Assembly (NCBI GenBank): GCA_003506275.1
Contig: DOBD01000270.1
Coordinates: forward strand, 1-5,688
DNA: 5,688 nucleotides
Source of the DNA: Bacteroidales bacterium
GTDB lineage: Bacteria > Bacteroidota > Bacteroidia > Bacteroidales > UBA1402
Direction of reading: 5' to 3'
The translations under genes and the position numbers were made by a program. This document shows, one piece after another, positions 3,044 through 5,688 of the stretch (the first letter of the stretch is position 1; the number at the start of each line of letters is the position of its first letter). The notes below the pieces were generated by a model. It had not been told where the DNA came from, did not search any database, and saw only the letters and a program-made list of their open reading frames with translations.

Positions 3044-5688
3044 ATGAAAAGAACCTTTGTTTCCTGTTTGATTTGGTGGCTGACCTTTCCCTTGCTGGCA
3101 TCTACCGGCGGATGGACGGAATCCTTTGAGAGCGGTTTACCCTCAACGGCCCCTTCAACAACGACTCAAGTGGTATTGACCACAGGATCCTGGACCCTTA
3201 ACCAAGTCTACGGAAAAACGGACAATGGCAGTATGAGGGCCTGTATGACACAGACTGGTGCCATGTTGCAGCTTCCATCCCTGGACAAACCCACCACACT
3301 CAGTTTTCAACACCGTAGCAGCGGTAATTACAAGGTGCTGATCGTGGAAAAATCCACCGATGGGGGTAGTGACTGGACGGAAATCGGCAGGGTCAACGTA
3401 GGGTCGGCATCGTCGTATGGCAGTGCTTCCATGGCTGTCAATGAGCCTGGCACCAACAATACGTTGATACGCTTTGTCTGTCAGTCCCCCACCATTTACC
3501 TGGACAATGTCACGGTGTCGCTGTCTACCATGGGTGATGAGCCTACCATACCGGCCACGGTGCAAGTTTTGGACAGTACAGGTACCTCTGTGAGATTACG
3601 CATCAGCGGAGGCGACGGTGACGGACGCTTGGTGGCCTATTCCAAAACCGGATCGGTGACCTGGCAACCAATTGACGGTACATCCTATTTCGCTCATCCG
3701 GTAGCCGTGGATGCAGTGACGACGGCTTTTGTCTCCCTTGAAGATGATACCGTGGAGGTGACCGGTCTTGAACCTGGTGAAACCTATCATGTTGCCGTGT
3801 TTGAATATAATGGTATGGGAGTCAATTCTAACTACCTGACAAGCAAGGTGGCGCGTCTCGTTGTGCGTACGTTGGAAGTGCCCAGTCTGCTGGTTTCAGC
3901 GGGGCAGATAGACTTTGGCAGCCACAAGGTCGGAACAAGTGTATACCGTCGATTATCCCTGTCTGGCCGTTTCCTGCAACCCATGAGCATCAACTCCATC
4001 TGGATGCTCACACATGAGCCATTTTCCTTGTCGCTGTCGCAGGCAGGTCCTTATACCGCAGCACTGGAACTGCCTTTTGAGGCCCCTACCTTGGATACCC
4101 TCAGCGTATTTCTCCGTTTTCAGCCGACAGCGTTGGTAACCAGTGAAGATAGCTTGATTCTTTTCGGAGGCGCTGCTCAGGTTAAGGTGCATTTGAGGGG
4201 TTCGGGCTCCAATACCGATGCCCGCCTATGGTATATTTCACCAGATGGAAACGATGCCGGAAACGGTTCATTCGATGCACCCTGGTACAACCTTCAAGTG
4301 GCCGTCGATTCGGCCAGGGCTGGTGACACCATTGTTTGTCGGGGTGGTATCTATTACCCGACGTTCAAGAAAGATGGTCATAATACGACGGTCAGGCTGG
4401 CCACTTCCGGTTCGGCAACCAAGCGCATCAGTATTGTCAATTACCCGGACGAACAGCCTGTGTTTAATTTTATGCACCAGCCCAAGAAGTTGGGAATCAG
4501 AGGTGTGCTGATGACTGGGGATTACTGGTTCCTGAGAGGTTTGCACATCACCGAAGCTGGGGACAATGGAATCAAACTGGAGGGCAATCACAACCGCATA
4601 GAGCGTTGCACATTCAGTTACAACGATGATACCGGCCTTCAGTTGGGTTTTGGACATGATTTTTCGACGTCCGGTTTTGGTTCGTCCAATGATGGCAGCC
4701 ATTGTGCCTGGAACGATATCATCGATTGTGATTCATACTTGAACTGCGATGCCGACAACTTTGGCAGCGATGCGGACGGTTTCGCCTGCAAGATGCATAA
4801 TGGCAAGGGCAACCGTTTTATCCGTTGCAGGGCCTGGGACAATGCCGACGATGCCTGGGATCTGTACGAAACCGACTATCCTGTTTACATCCTGGAATGT
4901 TGGGCCTGGGGGTCGGGAAGGGCCGAAAACTTTGATTGGGTACAGGCATCCGGCTCATTCCAGGGCAATGGCAATGGCATCAAATTGGGCGGCAATGGTA
5001 CGGGTGGATCATCAAAAGGAAAGCACGTGGTATACAATACGGTGGCTTTCAACTGCAATAAAACCGGTTCGGTCAAGGGGTTTGACCAAAACAGCCACGG
5101 TGACGGGGTCTTGGTGGTCAATTGCCTGGGTTTTGGCAACGGCAAGGATTTTATGTTTGAGAAAAACAGTTACCAGTGTGAGTACTATAACAACGTTTGT
5201 TTTGGAGAAATAGAGATAGCAGCAGGCAGTCTGAACAGCCACAACGCCATGTTGTCAACCTCGGATGAAGCCTGGACCGCAACGCTGAATGGTTTCACCC
5301 TGAACGACTATGAAAGCCTGACGGAATCTGATGCCAAGGCTCCCAGAGGCCTGGATGGAAGTTTGCCACCTCGGTTTGCACGCCTCAAGTCGGGCAGTGT
5401 CTTGCTGGATAAAGGCCGCAACCTGCCCATGCCATTTCTGGACGAATTTCCCTTTCTGGCTCAACCAATTTACGGAAATGCCAGGGATCTGGGCCCTTAC
5501 GAACGACAGGAAGGTGGTTTGTTGGGTAATCAAGTTGTGCCGGATCGAAGCACTGAGTGTCGGTTGGCTGTGACTGTGTCCACTCATAATCAGGCTGTTG
5601 TGCACTTCAACCTACAGGATGCAGGCAGGGTGGTGGTGAGTTTATACGATGTGCAAGGTCGATTGGCCCGCACCGTTGCCGTGTTGAA
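3044..5688 (+). CDS. Secreted multidomain pectate lyase, polysaccharide lyase family 9, 3' end cut off
   Basis: An open frame of 881 codons runs off the right edge. The enzyme should cleave polygalacturonate by calcium-assisted beta-elimination outside the cell. Residues 1-20 are a signal peptide. Then come a jelly-roll-like domain (about 24-160, from WTESFESG to IYLDNVTV), an Fn3-like domain (166-276, with GLEPGETYHVAVFEYNG), and an Ig/ASH-like domain (about 278-389, with IDFGSHKVGTS and FLRFQPTA). The PL9 beta-helix spans about 394-821: WYISPDGNDAGNGS, AGDTIVCRGGIYYP, AGDNGIKLEGNHNRIERC, DTGLQLGFG. Calcium ligands of Erwinia Pel9A (Asp209, 233, 234, 237) map with identical spacing onto Asp578, 602, 603 and 606, and its catalytic Lys273 onto Lys647 in NGIKLGG. 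From about 832 a T9SS sorting domain begins (VVVSLYDVQGRLART). Ala604 replaces the glycine I expect in DDGWD. The ATG is one base after the aldolase stop, with AAAGG 13-17 bases upstream, implying coupled translation. Confidence 0.92.
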   Translation, partial: MKRTFVSCLIWWLTFPLLASTGGWTESFESGLPSTAPSTTTQVVLTTGSWTLNQVYGKTDNGSMRACMTQTGAMLQLPSLDKPTTLSFQHRSSGNYKVLIVEKSTDGGSDWTEIGRVNVGSASSYGSASMAVNEPGTNNTLIRFVCQSPTIYLDNVTVSLSTMGDEPTIPATVQVLDSTGTSVRLRISGGDGDGRLVAYSKTGSVTWQPIDGTSYFAHPVAVDAVTTAFVSLEDDTVEVTGLEPGETYHVAVFEYNGMGVNSNYLTSKVARLVVRTLEVPSLLVSAGQIDFGSHKVGTSVYRRLSLSGRFLQPMSINSIWMLTHEPFSLSLSQAGPYTAALELPFEAPTLDTLSVFLRFQPTALVTSEDSLILFGGAAQVKVHLRGSGSNTDARLWYISPDGNDAGNGSFDAPWYNLQVAVDSARAGDTIVCRGGIYYPTFKKDGHNTTVRLATSGSATKRISIVNYPDEQPVFNFMHQPKKLGIRGVLMTGDYWFLRGLHITEAGDNGIKLEGNHNRIERCTFSYNDDTGLQLGFGHDFSTSGFGSSNDGSHCAWNDIIDCDSYLNCDADNFGSDADGFACKMHNGKGNRFIRCRAWDNADDAWDLYETDYPVYILECWAWGSGRAENFDWVQASGSFQGNGNGIKLGGNGTGGSSKGKHVVYNTVAFNCNKTGSVKGFDQNSHGDGVLVVNCLGFGNGKDFMFEKNSYQCEYYNNVCFGEIEIAAGSLNSHNAMLSTSDEAWTATLNGFTLNDYESLTESDAKAPRGLDGSLPPRFARLKSGSVLLDKGRNLPMPFLDEFPFLAQPIYGNARDLGPYERQEGGLLGNQVVPDRSTECRLAVTVSTHNQAVVHFNLQDAGRVVVSLYDVQGRLARTVAVL

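Noticed and set aside
3155..3565. 136-codon open frame on the minus strand within the lyase gene
   Set aside because: The plus-strand frame through here is continuous and has coherent secreted-domain motifs; the minus translation is Arg/His-rich with no family signature.
4965..5000. Repeated GGCAATGG units
   Set aside because: They encode Gly-Asn turns (GNGNGIKLGGNG) that are a conserved part of the PL9 active site, so this is not an independent repeat.
4749..5213. 154-codon plus-strand frame inside the PL9 catalytic domain
   Set aside because: It is a shifted frame of the region coding for the calcium and lysine motifs; the product looks random.
1..5688. Mobile element, CRISPR array, tRNA, rRNA, toxin-antitoxin or defence system
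   Set aside because: No transposase or integrase motifs, direct terminal repeats, spaced repeats or RNA gene signatures were seen; all long segments are explained by the listed genes.

Overview
The window reads as chromosomal DNA of a gliding- or polysaccharide-degrading member of the Bacteroidota. Three things point there: a sigma/anti-sigma/DUF4252 gene trio typical of that phylum, an exact match to the Bacteroidota -7 promoter consensus (TAnnTTTG), and a large secreted enzyme that ends in what looks like a type IX secretion (T9SS) sorting domain. Start codons lack strong Shine-Dalgarno sites, which also fits. No species is assigned. Base composition is near half G+C over most of the window, but only about 37% over the first 240 bases.

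The left half (1-1904) is transcribed leftward. In transcription order it holds an ECF sigma factor (1386-1904), an overlapping single-pass membrane protein that is probably its anti-sigma factor (869-1405 or 1420), a DUF4252 exported protein (381-860) and, after a 118-base gap with its own promoter candidate, the N-terminus of a membrane sensor that is probably a histidine kinase (1-262, cut by the window edge). The first three genes are packed tightly enough to be one operon. They probably form an envelope-sensing regulatory unit: the membrane protein holds the sigma factor, and the exported DUF4252 protein is an associated or regulated product.

Between the divergent halves (1905-2019) is a 115-base regulatory region with two perfect dyads, AAACCGGTTT and GTTAC-AAA-GTAAC. 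These are candidate operator or promoter sites.

The right half (2020-5688) is transcribed rightward. A Pseudomonas-type low-specificity threonine aldolase (2020-3042) is followed after one base by a large multidomain pectate lyase of polysaccharide lyase family 9 (3044 to beyond the right edge). That enzyme has a signal peptide, three beta-sandwich domains, a right-handed beta-helix catalytic domain with the calcium-site aspartates and catalytic lysine in place, and the start of a T9SS sorting domain. The tight pairing of a cytoplasmic amino-acid enzyme with a secreted pectinase is the oddest arrangement here.

I see no RNA gene, mobile element, CRISPR array or defence system. The window is mostly explicable by known families. 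The points worth a second look are the dyads in the divergent region, the methionine-rich DUF4252 protein, the operon pairing, and an Ala replacing the expected Gly in the lyase calcium motif.
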